From contig RFHN01000051.1 in assembly GCA_003695835.1 (NCBI GenBank), positions 1 through 18,301 of the forward strand: 18,301 nt of DNA, written 5' to 3'. Position numbers and translations under genes: made by a program. Below are positions 7,168-14,208 of the stretch, piece by piece. The stretch comes from Armatimonadota bacterium (GTDB lineage: Bacteria > Armatimonadota > Fimbriimonadia > Fimbriimonadales > ATM1). Within the stretch, counting starts at the first letter, position 1. Each line of letters begins with the position of its first letter. The notes beneath the pieces are model-generated. The model was not told where the DNA came from, did no database searches, and worked only from the letters and a program-made list of their open reading frames with translations.

Positions 7168-8282
7168 CGACTTCGCCGCGAATCGTGCAGTGCCGATTCG
7201 ACAATCCGCTGAAGCTCACCTCGGCGCTCTTCGATCCGTTCGACCAGTGCAAGCTGCGCTCGACACCGCTCCAGGTTGTGGTTGGGGCGATGAACTCGAA
7301 AATAGACGTCGCCGTTGAGATAGTCGCCCAGGAAACGCATGGCGGTTTCGAGCGTGATGATCCGCCCCGACTCCACAAGATACTCCTGTTCGGCGGGAGT
7401 GAGCCTCACTCCGACTTCCTCGACGTATCCCATTGCGACGGCTTCGAAGAGCGATAGGTCAACGTCCATCTTGGTCAAGTCGGTTTCGTCTTCCGGCGCG
7501 GTGGCGGTCGCCGTGCGGACGAGGTCGCCGAAGTCATACAAAGAGAGCCCGGGCATGACCGTATCCAAGTCAATCACGCATTTCCACGCTCCCGTGACCA
7601 TGTCGAGCAGGACGTTGTTGATTTTCGTGTCGTTATGAGTTACTCGGACCGGAGCGGCTCCCTTCTCCTGAAGTCGAACGAGGCAGTCGAGCGACTCGCT
7701 TCGCGCCCGTATGAAGTTGAACTCGTCGAGGCATTGAGCGAGCCGCCCGAGCGGATTTCGTTGCGCGGCATCGAGCAACTGACGGTACCGCGCAGGCGTG
7801 TTGTGAAAGTCCGGCAAGGTCTCAACGAGCTGACCTGCGTCAAAGTCCATGAGGGTGCGCTGAAAGACACCGAACGCACGAGCGGCTTCCCGAGCGACGG
7901 AGGGGCTGGCCGCCGTGTCGTGCGACACGGAACTTTCCACAAAGTGATACATTCGCCAGGTCGCGCCGTCCGCGTCCTCAAACGAGTAGCCGCCACTCGT
8001 CGTGGGGATCAAACGGAGACACTCTCGCCCCTCTCCCATCGGGACATTCGACAGGGACTCCGTGATGAGCCGCACGTTCCGCATGACCTTCGCTGCGTCC
8101 GGGAACACCATCGGATTGATCCGTTGCAGGACGGACAGCTGCACGCCCTCGCCCACGGACTGCACGAGAAACGTGTCGTTGATGTGGCCACTGCCGAACG
8201 GCTCGACTCGATCCAGCGTGCCGCCGATCTGGAAGCGGGCAGCCACATCGAAGAGTGCGTTCTGCGAGATCGTGTTCGACAT
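7164..8282 (-). CDS. nahK: N-acetylhexosamine 1-kinase-like phosphotransferase (APH fold)
   Basis: A 372-residue cytoplasmic kinase of the aminoglycoside phosphotransferase fold. It resembles bifidobacterial NahK throughout: PFGSGHINDTFLV (residues 28-40), INPMVFPD (55-62), IPTTSGG (92-98), RVTHNDTKINNVLLD (213-227), VIDLDTVMPG (236-245) and MRFLGDYLNGDVYF near the C-terminus. NahK phosphorylates GlcNAc or GalNAc at C1 with ATP. Here Asp218 in HND is the expected catalytic base, and Asn223 with Asp238/Asp240 are expected metal ligands. Annotation pipelines would probably call it only an aminoglycoside phosphotransferase family protein; drug resistance is unlikely given the NahK-like motifs. 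The lacto-N-biose phosphorylase partner of bifidobacteria is absent. It lies 32 bases downstream of rocD on the same strand and converges on the polysaccharide genes. GlcNAc-1-P from this enzyme could feed UDP-GlcNAc and then the epimerase; that link is inference. Confidence 0.8.
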   Translation of the reverse strand: MSNTISQNALFDVAARFQIGGTLDRVEPFGSGHINDTFLVQSVGEGVQLSVLQRINPMVFPDAAKVMRNVRLITESLSNVPMGEGRECLRLIPTTSGGYSFEDADGATWRMYHFVESSVSHDTAASPSVAREAARAFGVFQRTLMDFDAGQLVETLPDFHNTPARYRQLLDAAQRNPLGRLAQCLDEFNFIRARSESLDCLVRLQEKGAAPVRVTHNDTKINNVLLDMVTGAWKCVIDLDTVMPGLSLYDFGDLVRTATATAPEDETDLTKMDVDLSLFEAVAMGYVEEVGVRLTPAEQEYLVESGRIITLETAMRFLGDYLNGDVYFRVHRPNHNLERCRAQLALVERIEERRGELQRIVESALHDSRRSR

Positions 8283-8314
8283 GGCTGCCCTGCGCCCGGT
8301 TTGTTTCTATAGCA

Positions 8315-9583
8315 TCAGAGTGACGCTAAAGCCCGATCCGTCCTTGCGACGATTTCGTCAATCTGCTCCGGTTCGATCGTGAGCGGTGGCGTGTACCGGA
8401 ACGTCCGGCTTCGGGTCTCTTTCGTGATGATCCGCTCTCGCACGAAAGCGTCGGCGAGGGCGGCTGTGTCGGTGCCCTCTTTCACCTCGATGCCAACGAG
8501 CAAACCTCTGCCACGCACGTCCTCGATGCAGTCGTGTTTGAGGTTGCGGAGGCCACTCATGAGTCGTTCACCGAGCTGAGCGCTTCTCTCGGTGAGGTTT
8601 CTCTCTTCCATGTCCAGAATCGCCGCGAGGGCGACGACGGAGCCAAGCGGATTGCCGCCGAATGTGCTTCCGTGGTCGCCAGGCTGGAATACTTCCATGA
8701 CTTCACGCCGCCCGACGACCGCGGAAACCGGGAACACGCCTCCGCCGAGCGCCTTCCCGAGCGTGATCATGTCGGGCTTCGCCTCTTCATACTGCCATGC
8801 GAACCGTTTGCCCGTGCGCCCAAATCCGGTTTGAATCTCGTCCCAGATGAGCAACACGTTCTCGCGCGTGCAGAGCTCGCGGAGGCCGCTCATGAATCCA
8901 TCCGGCGGGATGATGATGCCTCCCTCGGCCTGGATCGGCTCCATCAACACGGCGGCCGTGTTCGGCGTGATCGCTTGCTCCACGGCGCTGAGATCGCCAA
9001 AGGGAACGACCTTGAAACCCGGCGTGAACGGCCCGAAGCCGTCCTGATACTGCGGCTCCGTGCTGAAGCTCACAATCGTGATCGTGCGACCGTGGAAGTT
9101 GTCCTGGGCGACGATGATCTCGGCTTGATCCTTCGGTACGCCCTTCACTGTGTAGGCCCATTTGCGAGCCAACTTCAAGGCGGTCTCGACCGCCTCGGCC
9201 CCCGTGTTCATGGGGCAGGCCATTTCGAGGCCGGTGTATTCGCAGAGCGCTTGCATGAGCACCGCCATCTCGGGCGTGTAGACGGCGCGGCCGGTGAGCG
9301 TGAGAACGTCGAGTTGCTCTCGTACTGCTTCAACGACGTGCGGGCTGAGGTGGCCGTGCGAGACGGCGCTGTAACAACCGATGCAGTCAATGTACTGGTT
9401 GCCGGCGTGGTCCCAGGCGAAGACTCCCTCGGCTCGCACGACGTTGATCGGCAGGGGGTGGTAGTTGTGCGCGCCGTATCGCTCCGTCAGCTCCATGGAT
9501 TGCTCATCAGTCAGATTCTCGATCGTCGGGCGGATGCCCTGGCTGCGAAGTTGGTTCAGAATGGATTCGGTTGTCGTCTGCAT
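8315..9583 (-). CDS. rocD: Ornithine aminotransferase (ornithine--oxo-acid transaminase)
   Basis: A 422-residue class III PLP aminotransferase that moves the delta-amino group of ornithine to 2-oxoglutarate, giving glutamate semialdehyde in arginine/ornithine catabolism and proline synthesis. It tracks B. subtilis RocD closely: GAHNYHPLPI (38-47), SAVSHGH (72-78), LTLTGRA (95-101), PMNTGAEAVE (124-133), NFHGRT (162-167), AITPNTAAVLMEPIQAE (204-220), WDEIQTGFGRTGK (247-259, PLP-ring Asp248) and TLGKALGGGVFP (274-285, with Schiff-base Lys277). The N-terminus is about 25 residues longer than RocD. The ATG at 9583 is preferred to an in-frame ATG 96 bases upstream: the extra 32 residues are not enzyme-like and the homology begins after this Met. 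An AGAGA-type ribosome site lies about 9 bases before it. The gene probably heads a two-gene unit with the hexosamine kinase gene. Confidence 0.93.
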   Translation of the reverse strand: MQTTTESILNQLRSQGIRPTIENLTDEQSMELTERYGAHNYHPLPINVVRAEGVFAWDHAGNQYIDCIGCYSAVSHGHLSPHVVEAVREQLDVLTLTGRAVYTPEMAVLMQALCEYTGLEMACPMNTGAEAVETALKLARKWAYTVKGVPKDQAEIIVAQDNFHGRTITIVSFSTEPQYQDGFGPFTPGFKVVPFGDLSAVEQAITPNTAAVLMEPIQAEGGIIIPPDGFMSGLRELCTRENVLLIWDEIQTGFGRTGKRFAWQYEEAKPDMITLGKALGGGVFPVSAVVGRREVMEVFQPGDHGSTFGGNPLGSVVALAAILDMEERNLTERSAQLGERLMSGLRNLKHDCIEDVRGRGLLVGIEVKEGTDTAALADAFVRERIITKETRSRTFRYTPPLTIEPEQIDEIVARTDRALASL

Positions 9584-9729
9584 AGTCGTTTCTCTTTCTG
9601 CTTTCAAGTCCCAGAAAACCCAGCAAAAGCACGGGGCAATGGGGCGCTCCGGTGCGATCTGCCGAGAATCCTCGGACATTTCCGCCTCTCAAACCGTCCA
9701 ACCTGTGATAGACTGGAAGGCGAGTGGCG

Positions 9730-9763
9730 ACCCTATGGGTGTTTACCAAGTCTACCTTAGGGT
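9730..9763. promoter_or_regulatory. Cluster of ACC(C)/GGGT half-sites between divergent genes
   Basis: Within 34 bases the palindrome ACCC-TAT-GGGT (9730-9740) is followed by a second GGT-GTTT-ACC arrangement (9738-9746) and by TACC-TTAG-GGTA (9753-9764). The first and last palindromes are centred about 23 bases apart, roughly two helical turns. The block sits 20-70 bases before the secreted-protein gene and about 150 bases before rocD on the other strand. It may be an operator. A weak -35/-10 pair (TTTACC at 9742, TATACG at 9763, 15-base spacer) overlaps it. Confidence 0.3.
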
Positions 9764-9780
9764 ATACGCTTCACGCTTCG

Positions 9781-9787
9781 AAGGAGG
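9781..9787 (+). promoter_or_regulatory. Strong ribosome binding site of the secreted-protein gene
   Basis: AAGGAGG, a full match to the anti-Shine-Dalgarno core, stands 13 bases before ATG 9801. Together with the signal peptide that begins there, it fixes the start, although the frame stays open upstream to 9465. The spacing is a little long. Confidence 0.7.
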
Positions 9788-9800
9788 TTATAGAACACGA

Positions 9801-11978
9801 ATGCGCGCAAAGTTATGTATGATTGCAGCGTGCGCTGTCGGCCTCGCCGGCTCAGCCCTCTCGGCTCAGCAATGGCGAGTGGTCGGCGGCGACACGACGA
9901 TGACGGTCTATACCGGGCTCCTCAAGGACCTCGGCATTGACGTCGTGAATATGAGACAGACCGGCGTCCCGATGCCGGACGCCGAGTCGCCCGTCGGATT
10001 TGCGATCCGCGGAAACTCGGACCTGGAGTTTTCCGTCGAAAAGGGGACGCTCAAGCAGTTCACCGGCGGAAGCGTTCGCCATAAGGGAGGTTTCGACCTC
10101 CGCTGGCAGGGAAGAACCTACTCGCTTCAGAACTTTGAGGTTCGGTTCCGCGACTACAACGACCGGAACAGCCTGATCGTTCTCGCCGGAGGGCAGGAAG
10201 TCGCCTACCTTGAGTACGCCCAGATTCGCTTCAACCGGAGCCAGAACCATTTCGAGCTCGGGTGTATGGACATGCGGATGTCGCCCGCTCTCGCCCAGCG
10301 AATGGGTCGGCCGGATCTCGCCGGCCAGATCATGGCGATGATGCATGTCGCCGCGGTTGTGAAGATGGTAGGCGGAGATGTCAACGACCCGGATCCGGGC
10401 GGCGGTGACGAGGGCGCCCACAGCATGGGCGTCAAGGACGTCATGCTTTGGAACGTCTCCAGCCTGACCGCGTTGGGCCGCATGGGAACGTTCCCGAACG
10501 GCGTCAACGGTTTGGCGATGTCCACCACCTCGTGCAACGTGGGCACGGAGAACATTCCTTGGTTCCGTCCGATGGACGAACGGCACCCGGTCATCGCCCA
10601 GCAGCTCTACCGATTGAAGGACGGGCGTCTGGAGCAGATCGGAATCGCTTGGGTCAAGCACGGGTTCCTTTCAACGAACTCGAACGGCTGCGGAACCTGT
10701 CAGAACCCGGGTAGCGGGAACTGGCTCGGGCCGCACTGCTCGGATACGTATGGTGCGAGCCTCAACGGTAGCCGGACGTATCTCGGCCCTCGCGACGAGG
10801 TGAATCCTTTCACCGGCCGCTGGACCTGCCGAGGTTCCTACTTCGCGGGCTACCAGGACGACTGTGTGGACCGCCGCGGCGGCTCGTTCAACCCCGTTGA
10901 GCACCGCCTCGAAGTGCTGGATGCGGACCTTAACGTCCCCGGGGCTACGTTCCTGTTTGAGGCCTACTACATTAGCGCCGACGACTTCGACCGCTACAAC
11001 AACGCGGCGTGGCGTTCCGTCAACGCGAGCTGGAACGGTTCGAACTGGTCGTTCTCCGGGCAAAGCGCGCAGACTCAAGGCCCGGTCATCATGAGCTGGG
11101 GAGACATGCGCAACATCGCAGTCCCCACCGATGAAGGCGATGCGATCGTTGCGGTTCGCGTCACGGACCTGGGCAACGGAATGTACAACTACGACTATGC
11201 CGTGTACGTGCACACGCTCGACCGGCAGGTTCGCACGTTCGCAGTCCCGATTGCGCCTGGAACGAATGTGACCAACGTGACGTTCCGCGATATTGACCAG
11301 GACGCGAACAACAACTGGGTTGCGTCCGTGAAGCCCGACCGCGTCGAGTGGATCGGCCCGGCATTCGGTAGTCAAAACGAGAATCCGATCAAGTACGGCA
11401 TGCTCTATAACTTCCGATTCGACGCAAATCGGCCCCCGCAGAACGCGTACACCGGCCTTGGCTTGCACAAGCCGGGCACGATGAACGCGCTGGAAGCGCT
11501 GAGCCGAGCGCCCGTCCAGGCGGGTGTCGTCAACGCCGAAATGGCGGAGGTCGTGTTTGGCGAACTGCTCAGCGGTGGCGTGGCGAACCTGCTGTTCAGC
11601 GACGACAGCTACCTCCAGGTTGGCGCCATCCGTCCGACGGAACTCGCCGCTCCCTCCGTGGATGTCGTCCTGACGGCGACCTCGCCGACGACTAACCCGA
11701 GCAGCCTCTCGTTCACGCTGGAGGCTTCCAGCGACGGGTCTCCGGTTCGGCAGCGGATCTGGCTCTTCAACTACCAGACCGCTCAGTGGGAGCTCGTGGA
11801 CGACCGGAGCGCAACGGCCGGCGACCAGACCGTAACGGTCAACGTCTCGGGGAATCCCGCACGCTTCGTCAATGGTAGCACGGGCGAGATGAAGGCTCGC
11901 ATCGGCTACATGGACTTCGGCGTGACGTTCCTCGCTTGGGGCGGCAAGCTCGACAAGGCGTTCTGGACGGTCAACTAA
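9801..11978 (+). CDS. Large secreted protein of unknown function
   Basis: A 725-residue exported protein. Residues 1-22 form a signal peptide (MRAKL basic start, Ala/Gly/Leu-rich core, likely cut after SALSA, Ala22). A region to about 190 mixes beta-like segments. Around 185-197 there is a Gly/Asp-rich linker (NDPDPGGGDEG). A conserved-looking middle follows: TTSCNVGTENIPW with Cys245, then QLYRLKDGRLEQIG and WVKHGF. A Cys cluster comes next (Cys297, Cys300, Cys313, Cys343, Cys355) with SDTYGASLNGSRTYLGPRDEVNPFTG, which could hold disulfides or a metal. I remember similar 'LKDGR-EQIG...KHGF...GCSDPY-SSLNGS' segments in uncharacterised exported planctomycete proteins. The last ~110 residues form a beta-rich domain ending DKAFWTVN, of a type I recall at the ends of many Fimbriimonas exported proteins. 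It has no enzyme motif I recognise. It is a single-gene unit with its own strong ribosome site and terminator. Confidence 0.8.
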   Translation: MRAKLCMIAACAVGLAGSALSAQQWRVVGGDTTMTVYTGLLKDLGIDVVNMRQTGVPMPDAESPVGFAIRGNSDLEFSVEKGTLKQFTGGSVRHKGGFDLRWQGRTYSLQNFEVRFRDYNDRNSLIVLAGGQEVAYLEYAQIRFNRSQNHFELGCMDMRMSPALAQRMGRPDLAGQIMAMMHVAAVVKMVGGDVNDPDPGGGDEGAHSMGVKDVMLWNVSSLTALGRMGTFPNGVNGLAMSTTSCNVGTENIPWFRPMDERHPVIAQQLYRLKDGRLEQIGIAWVKHGFLSTNSNGCGTCQNPGSGNWLGPHCSDTYGASLNGSRTYLGPRDEVNPFTGRWTCRGSYFAGYQDDCVDRRGGSFNPVEHRLEVLDADLNVPGATFLFEAYYISADDFDRYNNAAWRSVNASWNGSNWSFSGQSAQTQGPVIMSWGDMRNIAVPTDEGDAIVAVRVTDLGNGMYNYDYAVYVHTLDRQVRTFAVPIAPGTNVTNVTFRDIDQDANNNWVASVKPDRVEWIGPAFGSQNENPIKYGMLYNFRFDANRPPQNAYTGLGLHKPGTMNALEALSRAPVQAGVVNAEMAEVVFGELLSGGVANLLFSDDSYLQVGAIRPTELAAPSVDVVLTATSPTTNPSSLSFTLEASSDGSPVRQRIWLFNYQTAQWELVDDRSATAGDQTVTVNVSGNPARFVNGSTGEMKARIGYMDFGVTFLAWGGKLDKAFWTVN

Positions 11979-12006
11979 TCGGCTGAAGCCGGAACACCTG
12001 GCAACA

Positions 12007-12043
12007 GGCGCGGGGGCGAAGGTTCGTCCCCGCGCCGCCTTTT
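12007..12043 (+). terminator. Intrinsic terminator after the secreted-protein gene
   Basis: The inverted repeat GGCGCGGGG (12007-12015) pairs with CCCCGCGCC (12028-12036). A G-U pair and further C-G and G-C pairs lie inside, closing on a loop around AAGGTT. Four T residues follow at 12040-12043. It lies 28 bases after the stop and separates this gene from kynU. Confidence 0.85.
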
Positions 12044-12084
12044 CGAGCCCCAAGGCTGTGCAGGCTGCCCCCGAGCGCCGTTGT

Positions 12085-12093
12085 TGGGATAAT
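12085..12093 (+). promoter_or_regulatory. Extended -10 promoter of the kynureninase-like gene
   Basis: TGG-GATAAT is a TGn extended -10 with a near-consensus hexamer that ends 8 bases before ATG 12102. There is no convincing -35 and no Shine-Dalgarno site in the gap. Transcription would begin at or next to the A of ATG, so the mRNA would be leaderless. The upstream terminator at 12007-12043 means kynU-kynB needs its own promoter, which supports the call. Confidence 0.55.
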
Positions 12094-12101
12094 CTCACGC
12101 T

Positions 12102-13286
12102 ATGCAAGACCTTGCCAAGTGGCGAAAAGAGTTTCCCATCCTCGAACGGCGGACCTACCTCATCAGCAATTCGCTTGGCGCCATGCCTCGCCGCGCCGAG
12201 GAAGCGCTTCTCGAGTACACGCGTCGTTGGAAGGTGGACGGCGTTCGCGCGTGGCAGGACTGGTGGGAGTTGCCGGGACAGGTAGCCGAAAAGATCGCGC
12301 CAATCGTTGGCGCTGAGCCGGGCAGCATCACCCTGCACCTGAACGTTACGACCACCGAAGCGATCGTGGAGTCTTGTTTCGAGCCGACTGCGGAGAGGAA
12401 CAAGGTCGTGTACACCGACATGAACTTTCCCAGCGTAACCTATTTTTGGAAGGCTCAGGAACCTCGGGGTTATCAGGTCGTTACAGTTCCTTCCGACGAT
12501 GGCGTAACCGTCAACCTAAATCGGTTGCTCGAGGCGATAGATGAGCACACCGTTTGCGTGCCTATCTCGCATGCGCTCTTTCGAAGCGCGTTCGTTCAGG
12601 ACGCGAAGGCGATTGCAGAGCGGTGCCGCGAGGTCGGCGCCTATCTCATCCTCGACATCTACCAGTCCGCCGGCGTCGTACCGGTCAAACTCAAGGAATG
12701 GGGCGTGGATTTCGCCATCGGGGGGACGCTAAAGTGGCTTTGCGGAGGCCCGGGCAACGCGTTTCTCTATGTGCGACCCGACCTGGCGCCTCACCTGAAG
12801 CCGCGGCTGACCGGATGGATCTCGGATGAGCGCCCCTTCGACTTCGTCGTCAACGATCACGTCTACACCGACGGCCCGTATCGGTTCATGAATGGCACGC
12901 CGAACATCCCGGGGCTGTACGCGGCGATACCGGGCCTGGAGATCGTCTCAGAGGTGGGCGTGGATGCGATTCGCAGGCACTCTCTCGCCCTCACGCAGAG
13001 ACTCTTGGACGGGGCGCGAGAGCGTGGGTGGAAGGTGAACTGTCCGTTGGAGCCGGGCCAGAGGGGAGGGACGGTCGCCATAGACTTCCCGGACGGATAC
13101 GAGGTAGCTCAAGAGCTGATCGAACGAGATGTGCTCGTGGACTACCGGCCCAAGGCTGGCGTCCGCGTTTCGCCCCACTTCTACAACACGTTGGAAGAGA
13201 TCGAGCGCTTCTTCGAAGTTGCCGACGAGATCCTCCAAACCGGCGCCCATCTTCGGCACAAGGGCACTCGGACGGTCGTGACATGA
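12102..13286 (+). CDS. kynU: Kynureninase-like class V PLP enzyme
   Basis: A 394-residue fold-type I PLP enzyme, most likely cutting L-kynurenine to anthranilate and alanine in tryptophan catabolism. Supporting features: LISNSLGAMPRRAEEAL near the N-terminus (kynureninases have LxGNSLG), the Ala/Asn/Thr-rich LHLNVTTTEAI around 80-90, WGVDFAIGGTLKWLCGGPG near 201-218 with Schiff-base Lys211, and LTGWI. The WGVDFA and GGPG elements match kynureninase. The PLP-Asp region reads LDIYQSAG, where kynureninases usually have a D-L/W-A-H-type sequence, and TLKW replaces the usual SYKYLN. So a related class V activity (epimerase or lyase) is not ruled out. The partner gene, kynurenine formamidase, overlaps by ATGA at 13283-13286, which is the main reason for choosing kynureninase. 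Tryptophan dioxygenase is not in the window. The first Met fits the extended -10 and gives the expected N-terminal motif. Confidence 0.78.
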   Translation: MQDLAKWRKEFPILERRTYLISNSLGAMPRRAEEALLEYTRRWKVDGVRAWQDWWELPGQVAEKIAPIVGAEPGSITLHLNVTTTEAIVESCFEPTAERNKVVYTDMNFPSVTYFWKAQEPRGYQVVTVPSDDGVTVNLNRLLEAIDEHTVCVPISHALFRSAFVQDAKAIAERCREVGAYLILDIYQSAGVVPVKLKEWGVDFAIGGTLKWLCGGPGNAFLYVRPDLAPHLKPRLTGWISDERPFDFVVNDHVYTDGPYRFMNGTPNIPGLYAAIPGLEIVSEVGVDAIRRHSLALTQRLLDGARERGWKVNCPLEPGQRGGTVAIDFPDGYEVAQELIERDVLVDYRPKAGVRVSPHFYNTLEEIERFFEVADEILQTGAHLRHKGTRTVVT

Positions 13287-13888
13287 AGCTGATTGACATC
13301 TCGCGCCCGCTCTCGCCGGAAACCGCCGTTTTCCCAGGCGACGTGCCCTTCCAACGCGAATGGTCGTTTCGGATGGAGCGCGGCGACAGCTGCAACGTTT
13401 CTTGGGTGAAGGGAAGCGCGCACGCAGGGACTCACGTGGACTTTCCTTACCATTTCGAAGAACAGGATCGTGGCGCACCTGCGTTGGAGCCGTTCATCGG
13501 GCCGGCGTTCGTCGTCGAAGTCGCGGACTGGGAACGAGTGCGCGAGCAGAAAATTCCGCCGCGTACGCGCGTCTTATTCAAGACCCGGAACAGTCGCACG
13601 CCGCACACGGTCTTCGATCATGAGTTTGACTGCATTCCATCGTGGATTCCGGGTTGGCTCGCGGAGCGGGATGCGCTTCTTGTTGGCGTGGATGGGCCGT
13701 CGGTAGATCCGGTGGACAGCAAGGATCTGCCGAATCACAAGGCGCTGCTCGCAGCTGGCATAGCCATTCTCGAAAACCTAGACCTTTCGCACGCTCCCCC
13801 TGGACCCGCCGAGTTGATCGCGCTTCCGCTCAAAGTGGAAGGGGCTGATGCGAGTTGGGTTCGAGCCGTACTCCGATACGACGATTAG
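13283..13888 (+). CDS. kynB: Kynurenine formamidase (cyclase family arylformamidase)
   Basis: A 201-residue metal-dependent hydrolase that removes formate from N-formyl-L-kynurenine, the step before kynureninase. Its opening MKLIDISRPLSPETAVFPGD is typical of bacterial KynB. The metal-binding signature reads HAGTHVDFPYHF, with His47, His51, Asp53 and His57 in the HxGTHxDxPxHF pattern. Further family features are GVDGPSVDPVDS and a late NLDLSHAPPGPAELIALPLK. Length is close to characterised KynB (about 205-210). The ATG at 13283 shares bases with the kynU stop (ATGA), so translation is probably coupled. The frame is open further upstream, but homology begins exactly at this Met. Its TAG interlocks with the stop of the convergent small gene. 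Confidence 0.92.
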   Translation: MKLIDISRPLSPETAVFPGDVPFQREWSFRMERGDSCNVSWVKGSAHAGTHVDFPYHFEEQDRGAPALEPFIGPAFVVEVADWERVREQKIPPRTRVLFKTRNSRTPHTVFDHEFDCIPSWIPGWLAERDALLVGVDGPSVDPVDSKDLPNHKALLAAGIAILENLDLSHAPPGPAELIALPLKVEGADASWVRAVLRYDD

Positions 13889-14208
13889 GCTTGCGATTTC
13901 AGGATGTCTTCGATGCGCGCCTGGATGTCTGCGATCGTCTCCATTGCGTAGTCCGACTCTTTGAACTCGTTCGCGTCGAAGTCGTAGATGTCGAGTAATT
14001 CGTCGGTGAAGAGCACGAGCGGCGGATGATCGTCCATGAGGATCTCGTAGCCCGTCGCCGTCACGTGCTGATCGGGTGTGGGTACGTCCTTGTCCACGTC
14101 ATAGACCTCGCGAACGATCATGCGAGGAATGTAGCCGTCCGTAAGCTCGGCAACCAGCTCTGCAACGACCTCTTTGACTTGTTCTGTTGTGAGGTTAGGC
14201 TCTGTCAT
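13885..14208 (-). CDS. Small acidic protein of unknown function
   Basis: A 107-residue, strongly acidic protein with no signal peptide or membrane helix. The first 20 or so residues suggest an amphipathic helix (EQVKEVVAELVAELTDG). The middle has RMIVREVYDVDKD and TGYEILMDDHPPLVLFTDELLDIYDF, then a C-terminal helix rich in Glu, Ile and Asp. I do not recognise a family. The gene is supported by a good ribosome site (AGGAAGG, 4 bases before ATG) and by a 4-base ATGA overlap with the upstream CNNM/CBS gene, which implies cotranscription and coupled translation. It could be a cytoplasmic partner or regulator of that membrane protein, but this rests on position only. Confidence 0.72.
   Translation of the reverse strand: MTEPNLTTEQVKEVVAELVAELTDGYIPRMIVREVYDVDKDVPTPDQHVTATGYEILMDDHPPLVLFTDELLDIYDFDANEFKESDYAMETIADIQARIEDILKSQA

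Noticed and set aside
7164..8282. Aminoglycoside resistance gene
   Set aside because: The fold is shared, but residues throughout match hexosamine kinase NahK, and there is no mobile-element context.
9662..9675. Small hairpin CCGAG-AATC-CTCGG between rocD and the secreted-protein gene
   Set aside because: Only a 5-base stem, no T tract on either strand, and not at a gene end, so there is no reason to call it a terminator or riboswitch.
9584..9679. 32-residue N-terminal extension of rocD
   Set aside because: Homology begins after the Met at 9583; the extension is Cys/Trp/Pro-rich and unlike the family.
8534..9760. Long plus-strand open frame (408 codons) opposite rocD
   Set aside because: Mirror frame of a clear ornithine aminotransferase; high GC keeps the antisense frame open. 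Its translation has no domain pattern.
9465..9800. Upstream extension of the secreted-protein frame
   Set aside because: The extra 112 residues overlap rocD, and the signal peptide and AAGGAGG site place the start at 9801.
10671..12338. Minus-strand open frame of 555 codons opposite the secreted-protein gene and kynU start
   Set aside because: It crosses the terminator and the start of kynU and shows a shadow-like Arg/Ala/Val composition. The plus-strand gene has a signal peptide and strong ribosome site.
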